This document shows, piece after piece, positions 17,725-26,515 of a stretch of DNA of 64,000 nucleotides. This DNA is from Myxococcaceae bacterium. Lineage in GTDB: Bacteria > Myxococcota_A > Polyangia > Polyangiales > Ga0077539. The notes below the pieces were generated by a model. That model searched no databases. It was not told the DNA's origin and saw only the letters and a program-made list of their open reading frames with translations. The position numbers and the translations under genes were made by a program. The stretch's first letter is position 1, and every line of letters begins with the position of its first letter. The stretch lies in the NCBI GenBank assembly GCA_004297725.1, contig SCUS01000057.1:1-64000 (forward strand), in the 5' to 3' direction.

Positions 17725-18918
17725 ATGAAGCCTCTCCAGATCATGGCGGTGGCCCTGTTGGCGATCGCGGCGCCCGGCTGCAACGACGAGCCCTTCGCCG
17801 GGCCGAGCACTCCCTTTGCGGCCGAGGCCCGACCGCGCAACCCCGATCACTTCCAGCTCGGCAACGGGTCGAACCTCCCGACCCCCTTCGCGGACGTGCG
17901 CAGCCTCGCGATCAGCTCGGGCACCCGGGCCATGATGGGGTACGACTTCCAGGACTGGATGCGCCCCGCGGGCGACGTGGACGTGCGCGCCGAGGGCAAC
18001 TCGACCCGCTTCCGCATAGCCCTCCGCGGCCTGGTCCCGGGCGGCTTCTACACGGCGTGGCTCGTGCGCATCCGAGGCTCGACGCGCGGCCCCAAGACCG
18101 ACCTCGCGCTCGGTCAGCAGTTCGATGGCGTCGTGCCAGCGAACATCACCGGCACCAACGCCATCATCGCGCGCGCCGACGGCACCGCGACCCACGACGT
18201 GACCCTCGCGCCGCGCTACCTCGACGCCGCGGGCACGACCTATTTCGGGGTCGACTTCTGGGATGAGATTCACATCGCCTTCCACGCCGACCGCCGCGCC
18301 TACGGCTTCGCCCCGGGGCCCAACCACTGGACGCAGGTGGTCCTGCCCATTCGAGCCCGCGACGGGTCGGCGCAGGCCCCGCTCGCCGCCCCGACGCCAC
18401 CCCAATTCTCCCTCGGCAACGGCATCGACGGACCGACCTCCTTCGGCTCCATTCGCGACACCGCGATCGCCGCGGGGGTCGCGGGAGCCGCGTCGTACTC
18501 CGAGGCGCAGTGGAGCGCCGCGACCGGGCGGCTGACCATCAACCTCGCGGACTTCGCCACGCAGGTGAACACCAACGTGATCGCGTCCGCTGATGGCCTC
18601 GTCCCGGGCGGCGCCTACACGGCGTGGCTGGTGTCGGCGAGCGGCGCGACGTGCCCGCTGGGCGAGACCCGCGAAGGCATCGCTCAGGCAGTGCGCTCGC
18701 TGTTCGCGTCGCAGCTGGAGGTCGACGCTCGCGGTCGAGGGGTGATGGAGACGACGCTGTCCCCGTCGTCGCAGTGTGGCGACGGGCGCACCTTCGGACG
18801 CCTCGCCGACTGGGACCGCGTCGAAGTTGTGTTCCAGGCGGACAACACCCTCCACGGCGCGCAACAGGGGCCGCAGCACTGGGTGCAGCTGTCGGCGCCG
18901 CTCCCGGCCGTTCCATGA
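17725..18918 (+). CDS. Lipoprotein with two tandem copies of an unknown domain
   Basis: The 397-aa protein has a lipoprotein signal (MAVALLAIAAPGC). GTG 17713, overlapping the porin stop, is an alternative start. The mature part is an internal duplication. Copy 1 (about residues 35-200) and copy 2 (about 225-395) share FQLGNG/FSLGNG starts, a PTPFADVRSLAI/PTSFGSIRDTAI block, LVPGGFYTAWLV/LVPGGAYTAWLV in the middle, and GPNHWTQVVLP/GPQHWVQLSAP ends. I do not know the family; each unit looks like a beta-sandwich. Given its operon partners it is probably an outer-membrane or periplasmic protein. Confidence 0.7.
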   Translation: MKPLQIMAVALLAIAAPGCNDEPFAGPSTPFAAEARPRNPDHFQLGNGSNLPTPFADVRSLAISSGTRAMMGYDFQDWMRPAGDVDVRAEGNSTRFRIALRGLVPGGFYTAWLVRIRGSTRGPKTDLALGQQFDGVVPANITGTNAIIARADGTATHDVTLAPRYLDAAGTTYFGVDFWDEIHIAFHADRRAYGFAPGPNHWTQVVLPIRARDGSAQAPLAAPTPPQFSLGNGIDGPTSFGSIRDTAIAAGVAGAASYSEAQWSAATGRLTINLADFATQVNTNVIASADGLVPGGAYTAWLVSASGATCPLGETREGIAQAVRSLFASQLEVDARGRGVMETTLSPSSQCGDGRTFGRLADWDRVEVVFQADNTLHGAQQGPQHWVQLSAPLPAVP

Positions 18919-20051
18919 CGCTGCGAGCCGCCCCCATCGCGGGCGTCCTGGCCGCGCTCTGTGTGGCGTGCAGCGCTGCGCCGGACGTTTCTCCGACCGG
19001 CGCCGACCTCTTCCAGGTCGCCATCACCGGGGCCCCGGGGGGCGCGCTGCTGAGCGCATGGGCGCCTGCCACGGGACGGACGGCGTACGTCGTCGGGGGC
19101 TACGTCGCCGTCGAGCCATCGCTGGTGCCCGGGCACAGGGCCGGTCGACTGCTGGCCTACGCCAACGGCGCGTTCACGACGGCGTGTCGAACGGCGAGCG
19201 TGCTCTGGTGGGTGCAGGGCATCGGCGACGCCGTGTGGGCGTCGGGCGAGGACGGCACCGTGCTGCGATACACGCCAGTCGATCATCGGTGCGTCGAGCT
19301 CGACATCGGTGGCGAGTGGCCCCGCGGTCGTCCCACCCTCTGGGGACTCTGGGGCGCGAGCGCTGGCGAGATCTACGTGGTGGGCGGCTCGGCCAGGCCC
19401 GACGGGCCGCACGGCGTGATGCTGCGCTACGATGGCCATGCCTTCACTCGCGTCGAGCTGCCCGTCGCGGCCCGGGAGGTGAACCTCTACAAGATCGCTC
19501 GGGGCCGCGATCGCACATACGTCGTCGGCGCGAGGGCGACGCTGCTGGTGCGCGCGGACAGCGACGGCACCTGGGCGAGCGTCGCGACGCCCGAAGCGGT
19601 CGCCGCCGACCCCCTGTTCACGGTGTCATGCGCCGCTGCCGGATCGGTCTGCGCGGCGGTCGGAGGGACCGCCGACGCCCAGATCCTGCTCCGGAGCGGG
19701 TTCACGTGGATGCGCTCCGCCGGGCCCGACGGGCTGCCCGGGCTCAACGGGGTGTGGGTCGAGCACGACCAGAGCATCTTCCTCGTCGGCCAGCAAGGCA
19801 CCGCGGTGCACTTCAACGGTCGAGGGTTCTACCAGTCGCCCCGCGCGCCCACCGCCGACACGCTGCACGGGGTCGCCGGCAATGACTCCATCGTGCTCGC
19901 GGTAGGAGGCGAGATCGGTCACGCGCTTCCCGATCAACGCGGCACCATCCTCGTGCGCGGAGAGGCCTTCACGAACTACACGCTCGACGGAATCACCTAC
20001 CGCGCCAGCGGCGAGTTGCGCCCATCGTTGGGGGATGCGCGCGGACAGTAG
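18915..20051 (+). CDS. Lipoprotein with propeller-like repeats
   Basis: The 378-aa protein starts in an ATGA overlap with the previous gene. It has a lipoprotein signal (GVLAALCVACS) and repeating strands such as GRTAYVVGGYVAV, GEIYVVGGSA, RTYVVGARATLLV and QSIFLVGQQGTAVHFNG. These give the YVVG-A/G-x-x rhythm of myxobacterial beta-propeller lipoproteins. The role is unknown. It is the last gene of the porin operon. Confidence 0.6.
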   Translation: MTLRAAPIAGVLAALCVACSAAPDVSPTGADLFQVAITGAPGGALLSAWAPATGRTAYVVGGYVAVEPSLVPGHRAGRLLAYANGAFTTACRTASVLWWVQGIGDAVWASGEDGTVLRYTPVDHRCVELDIGGEWPRGRPTLWGLWGASAGEIYVVGGSARPDGPHGVMLRYDGHAFTRVELPVAAREVNLYKIARGRDRTYVVGARATLLVRADSDGTWASVATPEAVAADPLFTVSCAAAGSVCAAVGGTADAQILLRSGFTWMRSAGPDGLPGLNGVWVEHDQSIFLVGQQGTAVHFNGRGFYQSPRAPTADTLHGVAGNDSIVLAVGGEIGHALPDQRGTILVRGEAFTNYTLDGITYRASGELRPSLGDARGQ

Positions 20052-20095
20052 AGCGTCGAGGGCGCGCGGGGAGCCGAGATTCGGCGTCGCGCGCT

Positions 20096-20121
20096 GTAAC
20101 GCTGCGGGTACCTCGTGCGAA
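20096..20121 (+). promoter_or_regulatory. SigF-like ECF promoter (CGAA type) for the ECF sigma gene
   Basis: GTAACG (20096-20101), 16 bases, CGAA (20118-20121), about 107 bases before the sigma gene. This implies positive autoregulation if that sigma recognises this sequence. Confidence 0.75.
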
Positions 20122-20227
20122 GCAGGACAGAGGAGGTTATTCAAGCCGGAGCTACCCGACGAAGTGCTCGCTCGAACCCGGCGCCCATCGCGGGTTTACG
20201 ACATGAGGAGCAGAAGGACCGCACCTG

Positions 20228-20758
20228 ATGCCGCCGACGCCCCTAGACGCCGCCACGATCCGAGAGCTCGAACCGTTTCTCCTGCGGCTCGCGACGCGTG
20301 CCGTTCGCGACGCCGTGCTCGCGCACGACCTCGTGCAGGCGACGTTTCTCTCGTTGATCGAGCCGACGTCGACGTACGACGCCAGCCGGGGGATGGTGCG
20401 GAGCTACCTCGCGGGCGTGCTGATGCGGAAGGTCGCGGATCACTACCGTCGCCAGCGGCGCGAGCGCGTCACCGGCGACTTCGATGAGACCACCGATGGT
20501 CTCGATGAGCGGGTCGCCCACGACCCCTCGAGGGCGATGCACCCTATCGATCGGTCGCGGGCGATGAGCGTCATCGATCGGGCGCTCGCACGGCTACCCG
20601 ACCAGCAGCGCCTCGTCGTGCTGGCCTGTGACGTCGAACAGATGGACCGCGCCGAGGCCGCGAGCTCGCTCGGCATCACGGAGGGCAACCTCCGCGTGCT
20701 TCTGCACCGCGCCCGCCACGAACTCAGAAAGGCCCTCGAAGATGCTAAAATGCGATGA
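20228..20758 (+). CDS. ECF-type RNA polymerase sigma factor
   Basis: The 176-aa protein has region 2 (residues about 15-80, with AHDLVQATFLSLIE and SYLAGVLMRKVADHYRR) and region 4 (about 120-170, LPDQQRLVVLACDVEQMDRAEAASSLGITEGNLRVLLHRAR, a clear helix-turn-helix). Region 3 is missing, as usual for ECF sigmas. It overlaps the zinc-finger anti-sigma gene by 17 bp. Its promoter is of the GTAACG...CGAA kind found across the island, so it is the leading candidate to drive the CGAA-type regulon. That assignment is inference from autoregulation and position. Confidence 0.9.
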   Translation: MPPTPLDAATIRELEPFLLRLATRAVRDAVLAHDLVQATFLSLIEPTSTYDASRGMVRSYLAGVLMRKVADHYRRQRRERVTGDFDETTDGLDERVAHDPSRAMHPIDRSRAMSVIDRALARLPDQQRLVVLACDVEQMDRAEAASSLGITEGNLRVLLHRARHELRKALEDAKMR

Positions 20759-20957
20759 AGTTGAGCGCATGCTGAGCGACTACGAGGACGGCGCGCTCCC
20801 GTTCTCCAAGATGGTCGCGATCCGCTTCCACCTGATGATGTGTCGGCGGTGCCCGGCCCTCGAGCGCTCTCTCCGGGAGACGATCGACGTGCTGCGCGCG
20901 CTGCGCGATGAGCCGATCAACGAGGGCGCCGATCCCGAGGGCAACAAGGGCGAGTAG
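20742..20957 (+). CDS. Small zinc-finger anti-sigma factor
   Basis: The 71-aa protein carries the ZAS pattern Cys4, His30-x3-Cys34-x2-Cys37 (FHLMMCRRC). No membrane segment follows, so it would be a soluble anti-sigma, possibly a direct metal or redox switch. It begins inside the end of the sigma gene (ATG 20742). The pairing is the standard ECF/anti-sigma layout. Confidence 0.8.
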   Translation: MLKCDEVERMLSDYEDGALPFSKMVAIRFHLMMCRRCPALERSLRETIDVLRALRDEPINEGADPEGNKGE

Positions 20958-20967
20958 GCCGTCTGGC

Positions 20968-20992
20968 GTAACGCAATCGGCCCACCGGCGAA
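20968..20992 (+). promoter_or_regulatory. SigF-like ECF promoter (CGAA type) for the membrane protein/kinase unit
   Basis: GTAACG (20968-20973), 15 bases, CGAA (20989-20992), 51 bases before ATG 21044. Confidence 0.65.
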
Positions 20993-21043
20993 GTCCTCCC
21001 GATCGTCTCCGAGCGCCGACCGCTCGCCGAAAGGGCCGAATTC

Positions 21044-21394
21044 ATGGACCAGCCGCTCCCCGCGATGTGGAAGCTCTTCCTCGCCATCATGATCTCTGGC
21101 GCCTCGATGGGAGTCGCCTTCCCACTGGTGCTTCGCGCCCTGCCGACCGGCGTTGCGCCGTGGTTCCCAGGGGTCCTCCTTGGCGCCGTCTACGCCTTCG
21201 TGATGTACGTCTTCGTCAAGTCGATGCTCCGGGCGTTCGTGCTGAAGCTGCACACGCTGGAGCGGGTCGTCGCGGGCACCACGCCACCCGAGCTCCCGGG
21301 CGTGCTGTTCAGCAACGAGATCGACGAGGTCGAGCAGAGCGCCGCGCGGATCATCGCCCGACTCGACGCAACCCGCGCCGAGGTCGGCTCGTGA
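21044..21394 (+). CDS. Small two-helix membrane protein
   Basis: The 116-aa protein has two predicted membrane helices (about residues 9-30 and 41-58) and a cytoplasmic helical tail (SNEIDEVEQSAARIIARLDAT) that looks coiled-coil-like. No family is recognised. Its stop overlaps the kinase start as GTGA, so the two are coupled. It could be a membrane adaptor for the kinase. Confidence 0.6.
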   Translation: MDQPLPAMWKLFLAIMISGASMGVAFPLVLRALPTGVAPWFPGVLLGAVYAFVMYVFVKSMLRAFVLKLHTLERVVAGTTPPELPGVLFSNEIDEVEQSAARIIARLDATRAEVGS

Positions 21395-23370
21395 GCACCG
21401 ACTCCCTCATCGGTACGGTCGTCGGCGGGTGCCGCATCGAGCGCCTCATCGGGCAGGGCGGGATGGGCGCCGTGTACGAGGGCTATCACCGCGCGCTGCG
21501 GGTCCCGGTGGCGGTGAAGTTCCTGATGCCGCTCCCCGGGAGCACGACGATCGACCGCGGCAGCGCCGAGCGCTTCATGCGAGAAGCGCAGGTCGTGGCG
21601 CAGCTGCGACACCCGAACATCGTCCGGGTGCTCAACGTCGACTACCTCCGCGACACCTGCTTCATGGTGATGGAGATGCTTTCGGGGAACACCCTCGGCG
21701 AACACATCGACCGCCGGGGGCCGCTCCCGGTCGACGAGGTGCGGAGCATCGGTCACCAGGTGGCCCTCGCCCTGGCGCACGCGCACGCGCACGGCGTCGT
21801 GCACCGCGACATCAAGCCCGACAACGTGATGATCACCCCTGATGGCACCGCCATCGTGATGGACTTCGGCATCGCGTCGGCCGTGGCGCGCAGCGGCGAG
21901 CGGCTCACCCGCCAGGGAAACATCATCGGGACACCCCACTACTTCGCCCCGGAGCAGGCGAGGGGCGCGGTCCACATCGACGCCCGGGCGGACCTCTACG
22001 CGCTGGGCGTGGTGCTCTACGAAGCGCTCACCCGCGAGCTGCCGTTCGTCGGCGACGACCCGCTGGCCCAGCTCGTCGCTCGGCTCAGCGACGACCCCAT
22101 CCCGATCGACTCGCGTCGGAGCGACCTCCCGTCCGATCTGGTCTCGCTGATCTCGCGGCTGATGGCCCGCGACCCCGCGGATCGCGTGCAGACCGCCGAA
22201 GAGGTGGCGCAGGCGCTCGGGCCGCAGGCGCTCACGCGTACGGTCATCCCGCCGGCGCCGCGGGCGCCGACGGAGGAGAGGGCCCTCACCGTTCGTGCGA
22301 GCGAGCTCACGGCGATGGCCGAGACCGCGGGTCTGCCGTTCACCTCCCCGTCGGGCGTCCACATGGTGGAGCTACGCCTCGCGGACATCCGGGCGTTTCT
22401 CCGGCTCGCCGAGGAGGAAAGCCGGAGCGGCGCCTCGCTGCTCCTCGTGCACCGCCCCGGCGAGGCCGACGTGCTCGCTTTCATCGACGGCTACAGCGCC
22501 GCGGCGTTCAGTGTCCGTCGCGGGGTCCCGGCGACGGCGACAGTGCAGGACCTGCTGCGGCGCGCGATGGCGCGCGGGGACGGCGCCGTGGTGGTGCGTG
22601 CGATCGCGCCGGAGGTCGTCGCGTCCCTGCGCACCTGGACCGACGGCGTCCGCGCGCTGGGGCCGCTCCCCGTCGAGATCGTGCGCCCGATGGGCCTCTT
22701 CGCGCGCATCCGCCGCACGAAGACCTCCGGGGTCGTGGCGGTCACCGACCGCGGCCAGACCAGCCTGGCTCAGGTGCACGACGGGGCGCTGAGGTCGCTC
22801 CACACGGCGGCGCTCCATCAGCACGAGATCGCGACCGCCACCGAGGGGGGAGTCGTTCAGTGGCTTGAGGCGCGCGGCCCCGAAGCGACCGTGATGCTCA
22901 GCCTCGCGGCGCCGATTGCCGACGCGCCCGCGGCCACCGCGGCCCCGGGGGACGACGCGCTCCGCGGGGCGCTGGTGGTCGCGGCTGCGGTCGCGTCGTC
23001 GATCGCCGCGGATGCTGCGAGGGAGTTCGGGCTCGGCAGCGCGCAGGTGTTCAACAAGTCCGTCCGCCAGGCGACCGCCTCGATGCGCGACGTCGTCCCG
23101 GTGTCCGCGCTGGGCGGCGCGGGAGGACCGTTCGACGCGCTCGCGGCGTGGCCGGTCATCGCGGCGGGGGCGCGCACCGGGAGGGAGACGGTGGTGCGCG
23201 AGGTCATCGAGGCGGTGCTGGCGGGAACGCTCGTCGCGGCGAAGGAGATGCTGCAGGAGAAGAAGCTGGCGAAGACCCGGGCCGCGGCGCTCTCGCTGCT
23301 GCTCAAGGGGCGCGCGCCCCTCGACGCGCTCGGGCTGACCGCGGATCTGCAGCGCTCGCTCGGGGGGTAG
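21391..23370 (+). CDS. Hanks-type Ser/Thr protein kinase with unknown C-terminal region
   Basis: The 659-aa protein starts at GTG 21391. The kinase domain covers about residues 12-285: GQGGMGAVYEG glycine loop (21-31), Lys43 in VAVK, HRDIKPDN (138-145), DFG (158-160) and a PEQARG activation-segment end. After a proline-rich linker, about 350 residues follow that I cannot assign. They have no membrane helix, but a LLLVHRPGEADVLAFIDGYS part suggests a roadblock/GTPase-activator-like or sensor fold. Most kinases of this group carry a C-terminal membrane anchor; here the coupled membrane protein may replace it. It is expressed from a SigF-like promoter, so phosphorylation is part of the stress response. 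Confidence 0.85.
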   Translation: MSTDSLIGTVVGGCRIERLIGQGGMGAVYEGYHRALRVPVAVKFLMPLPGSTTIDRGSAERFMREAQVVAQLRHPNIVRVLNVDYLRDTCFMVMEMLSGNTLGEHIDRRGPLPVDEVRSIGHQVALALAHAHAHGVVHRDIKPDNVMITPDGTAIVMDFGIASAVARSGERLTRQGNIIGTPHYFAPEQARGAVHIDARADLYALGVVLYEALTRELPFVGDDPLAQLVARLSDDPIPIDSRRSDLPSDLVSLISRLMARDPADRVQTAEEVAQALGPQALTRTVIPPAPRAPTEERALTVRASELTAMAETAGLPFTSPSGVHMVELRLADIRAFLRLAEEESRSGASLLLVHRPGEADVLAFIDGYSAAAFSVRRGVPATATVQDLLRRAMARGDGAVVVRAIAPEVVASLRTWTDGVRALGPLPVEIVRPMGLFARIRRTKTSGVVAVTDRGQTSLAQVHDGALRSLHTAALHQHEIATATEGGVVQWLEARGPEATVMLSLAAPIADAPAATAAPGDDALRGALVVAAAVASSIAADAAREFGLGSAQVFNKSVRQATASMRDVVPVSALGGAGGPFDALAAWPVIAAGARTGRETVVREVIEAVLAGTLVAAKEMLQEKKLAKTRAAALSLLLKGRAPLDALGLTADLQRSLGG

Positions 23371-23395
23371 GAGGGGAGGGCCCGCCGACCCGTCC

Positions 23396-24139
23396 TCAGT
23401 GGGCCCGTCGGCCCCCGAGGAACAGCCCGCGCTCGATCAGGTCGCCGAGGAGCCCCGCGAGGCTCTCGTTGAAGCGGGCGTCCACCTCGACGCGGTGATG
23501 TTCGATGGCGTCGCGAATCGACGCCCCCAGCGTGCGACCGGGCGAGCGCAGCGCCTCGACGATGTCGCCCGCGACGGGCGTGAACTCCAGCGCCTCGACC
23601 GCGTCGTTCGGCCCTCGGTACACCGCGATGGCGCAGGGGCGCTCCGCCGTCGCCTCGGGAAGGTGGACGCTCCAGCTCAGCCGAAGGAAGCGCTGCGTCG
23701 TCGAGAGCGCGACGGGGAGTTCCATGGAGAGCGCCACGAGGTCGGAGCGCGGCGGCGGGTCCTCGGCGATGACCGCCTCCATCACGGCGGCCTCGTAGCG
23801 GACCAGATCCAGCGTCCACGGCGGCGCGTCCGCTGGCAGGCAGGCCGGGTCGTCGCAGAGGTAACGCGAGAACTGGAGGCACAGCTCCCGCACGTAGCGC
23901 GTGGTCGGCGGCGCCCGGTCGAGCCACCGGCTGACGGCACGGGCCAGGCCGTCCGGTCCCAGCGCCTCTCGGGAGCGCGGCAGCGACTCGCCGATCGTGT
24001 CGATGAAGCGACGTCGCACCATCTCGCGGTAGAGCGTCCAGCCCGACCGGGCGCCGCCCAGGTCGCGCACGACGTCGTCGGAGAGATCGGCGTCGAGGCA
24101 GGCGCTCGCGAGCGACCGCTGCAGGGAGTCGAGGGTCAT
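23396..24139 (-). CDS. DUF2063 protein, partner of MNIO (BufC-like)
   Basis: The 247-aa protein has the DUF2063 N-terminal domain (LQRSLASACLDAD, then LYREMVRRRFIDTIGESLP) and a C-terminal domain with WTLDLVRYEAAVMEAVIAEDPPP. DUF2063 proteins bring the precursor peptide to DUF692 enzymes. It overlaps the MNIO gene by 4 bp (ATGA), so the two form a complex-coding pair. Unlike classic buf operons, no DUF2282 precursor is next to it. It is the end of the YceI-MNIO-DUF2063 operon. Confidence 0.8.
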   Translation of the reverse strand: MTLDSLQRSLASACLDADLSDDVVRDLGGARSGWTLYREMVRRRFIDTIGESLPRSREALGPDGLARAVSRWLDRAPPTTRYVRELCLQFSRYLCDDPACLPADAPPWTLDLVRYEAAVMEAVIAEDPPPRSDLVALSMELPVALSTTQRFLRLSWSVHLPEATAERPCAIAVYRGPNDAVEALEFTPVAGDIVEALRSPGRTLGASIRDAIEHHRVEVDARFNESLAGLLGDLIERGLFLGGRRAH

Positions 24140-24984
24140 CGGGGTCCTCCAGTGGCGCGCTGCCAGATGGCGTCGAGGCGCTCGATCTCCTCGACCACCC
24201 GCTCCCAGTCCGGGAAGGACTGGTCTCGTTCGAGGAGCACTGGCACCGGGCCGGTACGTTGGAGCGTGTGCGCCAGGAGCTCGTAGACGTCGTCGCACAC
24301 CGCCTCGCCGTGGGTGTCGATGCGCTGGCCGTTGTCGCACACCAGATGTCCCGCGACGTGGATCTGCACGACGCGATCGAGGGGCAGGGCGCTGATCATC
24401 TCGCGCGCGTCGAAGCCGTGGTTGCGGGCGTTGACGTAGACGTTGTTGACGTCGAGGAGCAGCCCGGCGCCGGAGCGGGTGAGCACCTCGGTGATGAATG
24501 CCGCCTCCCCCATCTCGGGCACTCCTGGGTGGGCGTACCAGCTGATGTTCTCGATGACGAGCAGGACGTCGAGACGCTTCTGCGCCTCGATCAGCCGATC
24601 GGCCGTGTGCTCGGCCGCGGCGTGCGTGAAGGGGAGGGGGAGCAGGTCGTGGAGGAAGCGGCCGCCATGGCTCCCGAAGCAGAGGTGGTCGCTGTGCCAC
24701 GGGCTCTGCACGTGGTTCACGAATTTCGAGAGGGTCGAGAGGTAGGTGTCGTTGAGCGGCTCCATCGCGCCAGGGCACAGCGTGAGGCCGTGAGTGACGA
24801 TGGGGAAGCGCTCGCGCAGCGCGTCGAGGTGGCGGACGAAGGCGCCCCCCCGGGCCATGTAGTTCTCGGGGGAGACCTCCAGCCAGCGGAGCGCCGGCGG
24901 CGGTCGCGTGAGGATGGCGTCGGCGAGCGGCGCCCGTAGCCCGAGCCCGATACCCGACACCTTCGCGGGGCCGCCGGCGGTCAT
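24136..24984 (-). CDS. DUF692 multinuclear iron oxidase (MNIO, BufB-like)
   Basis: The 282-aa TIM-barrel protein has the metal-ligand landmarks of the family: VTHGLTLCPG near residue 62, WHSDHLCF near 95, VIENISWY near 142, LLLDVNNVYVNARNHG near 173, QIHVAGH near 207, DTHGEAV near 223 and LLERD near 250. MNIOs hold two or three iron atoms and turn Cys residues of ribosomal peptides into oxazolone, thioimidazole or thiooxazole groups, often to bind copper. It lies 3 bases after the YceI stop. The Cys-motif lipoprotein at 27624 is the best local substrate candidate. Confidence 0.88.
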   Translation of the reverse strand: MTAGGPAKVSGIGLGLRAPLADAILTRPPPALRWLEVSPENYMARGGAFVRHLDALRERFPIVTHGLTLCPGAMEPLNDTYLSTLSKFVNHVQSPWHSDHLCFGSHGGRFLHDLLPLPFTHAAAEHTADRLIEAQKRLDVLLVIENISWYAHPGVPEMGEAAFITEVLTRSGAGLLLDVNNVYVNARNHGFDAREMISALPLDRVVQIHVAGHLVCDNGQRIDTHGEAVCDDVYELLAHTLQRTGPVPVLLERDQSFPDWERVVEEIERLDAIWQRATGGPR

Positions 24985-24987
24985 CGA

Positions 24988-25746
24988 CTACTGCGCCCCG
25001 GCGTGACGAAAGGCCGTGAGGTCGACGCGCACCCGGATGTCGTTGGAGACCTTGAGGCGGAGCAGCATCGGGACGCTGATGCCGAAGTCCGTGAGCGCGA
25101 CGTGGAACTCGCCCTGCACCCGCAGCATGTCCGCGTCGATGCCGATCGCGCCCATGCCCGCGTATTCGCCGGCCAGCGGGATCCGGCGCACGGTGAGCCG
25201 CGCGGCGATGTCGCGGGTGACCCCATGCATGGTGAAGTGACCGCGCACCGTCCCCTGCACCGGCGCGTTCGGCGCGAGCGGCGCCGAGATGTCCGTGCCG
25301 GTGAGCTGGAGCGTGATGTTGGGAAACCGTGCCGAGTCGAACCAGCTGGGGCCGCGCAGGTGCTCGTCCCGCAGGTCGACGCCGGTGCGCAGCGAGTTGG
25401 CGCCGACCTCGATGCGACCCGAGAGGCCGTGCGACGGGTTCGCGACATCGACGGTGAAGTTGCCGGTGGTCTGCGTCGAGATCCCGTCCACGGTCTCAAT
25501 CGGCGCGTCCGACGTGAACAGCACGCGCGACTGCCCGGAGGGGCGGAGGTCGAAGCGCTGCGGGCCGTTCGCCGCCGCGACGGGGGCTGGCGGAGTAGCT
25601 ACGGGCGGCGCCGGGGCCTGCTGCGCGCGGGCGTCGGCGCCGAGGCCGACGGCCGAGAGCATCACCGCGAGCGCGACGCCCCCGCGGCGAATCGAGGCGA
25701 CGTGCGAGGCGCGGGGAGCCGATGCCGAAACGGATTCATGCTTCAT
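24988..25746 (-). CDS. YceI-family periplasmic protein
   Basis: The 252-aa protein starts at ATG 25746, which gives a signal peptide (ASIRRGGVALAVMLSAVGLGADARA, cleaved after ARA). The mature part is a YceI lipocalin-like fold: SRVLFTSDAPIETVDG, HGLSGRIEVGANSLRTGVDLRDEHLRG, WFDSARFPNITLQ and RGHFTMHGVTRDI. YceI proteins bind isoprenoid-type lipids and are often induced by acid, base or metal stress. GAGG lies about 8 bases before the start. It is first in the operon with MNIO and DUF2063 and directly under a SigF-like promoter. Confidence 0.85.
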   Translation of the reverse strand: MKHESVSASAPRASHVASIRRGGVALAVMLSAVGLGADARAQQAPAPPVATPPAPVAAANGPQRFDLRPSGQSRVLFTSDAPIETVDGISTQTTGNFTVDVANPSHGLSGRIEVGANSLRTGVDLRDEHLRGPSWFDSARFPNITLQLTGTDISAPLAPNAPVQGTVRGHFTMHGVTRDIAARLTVRRIPLAGEYAGMGAIGIDADMLRVQGEFHVALTDFGISVPMLLRLKVSNDIRVRVDLTAFRHAGAQ

Positions 25747-25787
25747 GGGAGACCTCACTCGGGGTGTTGTCGGGGACTGCTGCCTAC

Positions 25788-25813
25788 TTCGCCGCCGACC
25801 CACCCGCCGTTAC
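25788..25813 (-). promoter_or_regulatory. SigF-like ECF promoter (CGAA type) for YceI-MNIO-DUF2063
   Basis: On the minus strand: GTAACG (25813-25808), 16 bases, CGAA (25791-25788), 41 bases before ATG 25746. It agrees with the known control of MNIO/DUF2063 genes by SigF in Caulobacter. Confidence 0.8.
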
Positions 25814-25923
25814 GACGATCTCGATCGTTCTCCGATCGACGCGCGGCGCCCTGAAGAAGACCGTGCGCGAGACGTCGATGGTCCGGTCGTCGGCCGAGCA
25901 CTCTTACGCGACGTCGATCTCGC

Positions 25924-25948
25924 GTAACGAAGCCAGGCCTCGCCCGAA
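25924..25948 (+). promoter_or_regulatory. SigF-like ECF promoter (CGAA type) for the 144-aa membrane protein
   Basis: GTAACG (25924-25929), 15 bases, CGAA (25945-25948), 67 bases before ATG 26016. It diverges from the YceI promoter 110 bases away. Confidence 0.7.
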
Positions 25949-26015
25949 GTGGGTGTGAAGAAACGATCCGGCGCCGCGGTTGCGGCGAGCTGATTCGACA
26001 CCGGGAGATTCCATC

Positions 26016-26450
26016 ATGAAGAAGATCAACGTTTCGCGAACGGCGCTGGCGGGTCTGGCGGGCACTGCGGCGATGACGATGCTGATGCTCGCGGCGCCGC
26101 GCATGGGCCTCCCCCCGATGAACATCGGGCACATGCTCGGCTCCGTGATGGGCGGCCTCGACGCCCTCGGGTGGATGGCCCACGTGATGATCGGCGTGGG
26201 GCTCGCGATGGGCTACGCGATCGCGGGGCCGCGGCTCCCGGGTCATGGCGCCCCGCGCGGCGCGCTCTACGGAGTCGCGCCGTGGCTGATGGCCCAGCTC
26301 ATCGTGATGCCCATGATGGGCGCGGGGCTCTTCGGCGGCTCCGCCCTCGGCGCGATGGGGAGCCTGATGGCCCACCTGGTGTACGGCGCGATCGTCGGCG
26401 CGATCGTCGATGGCGAAGCCGTCGCGGCGCCGCACCCGCACGCGGCGTAG
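26016..26450 (+). CDS. Met/Gly/Ala-rich integral membrane protein
   Basis: The 144-aa protein has four likely membrane helices, starting with SRTALAGLAGTAAMTMLMLAAP, and is unusually rich in Met and His (MNIGHMLGSVMGG, MAHVMIGVGLAMGYA, IVMPMMGAGLF, MGSLMAHLVYG). ATG 26016 was chosen because GGGAGA lies about 8 bases upstream. It resembles DUF6789-type membrane proteins. The Met richness in a stress island next to MNIO invites a copper-related role, which is inference. Confidence 0.65.
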   Translation: MKKINVSRTALAGLAGTAAMTMLMLAAPRMGLPPMNIGHMLGSVMGGLDALGWMAHVMIGVGLAMGYAIAGPRLPGHGAPRGALYGVAPWLMAQLIVMPMMGAGLFGGSALGAMGSLMAHLVYGAIVGAIVDGEAVAAPHPHAA

Positions 26451-26474
26451 TCACCGACTCCATCCGCATCGCAC

Positions 26475-26511
26475 CGTCGGGGGTGCTGCGTACTTCGCAG
26501 CGCCCCCGACG
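26475..26511. terminator. Strong bidirectional hairpin between convergent genes
   Basis: 16-base arms (26475-26490 and 26496-26511) pair with a single G-T wobble around loop TACTT. It sits between the convergent membrane-protein and DUF547 genes, 25 and 5 bases from their stops. Confidence 0.8.
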
Positions 26512-26515
26512 TGCG

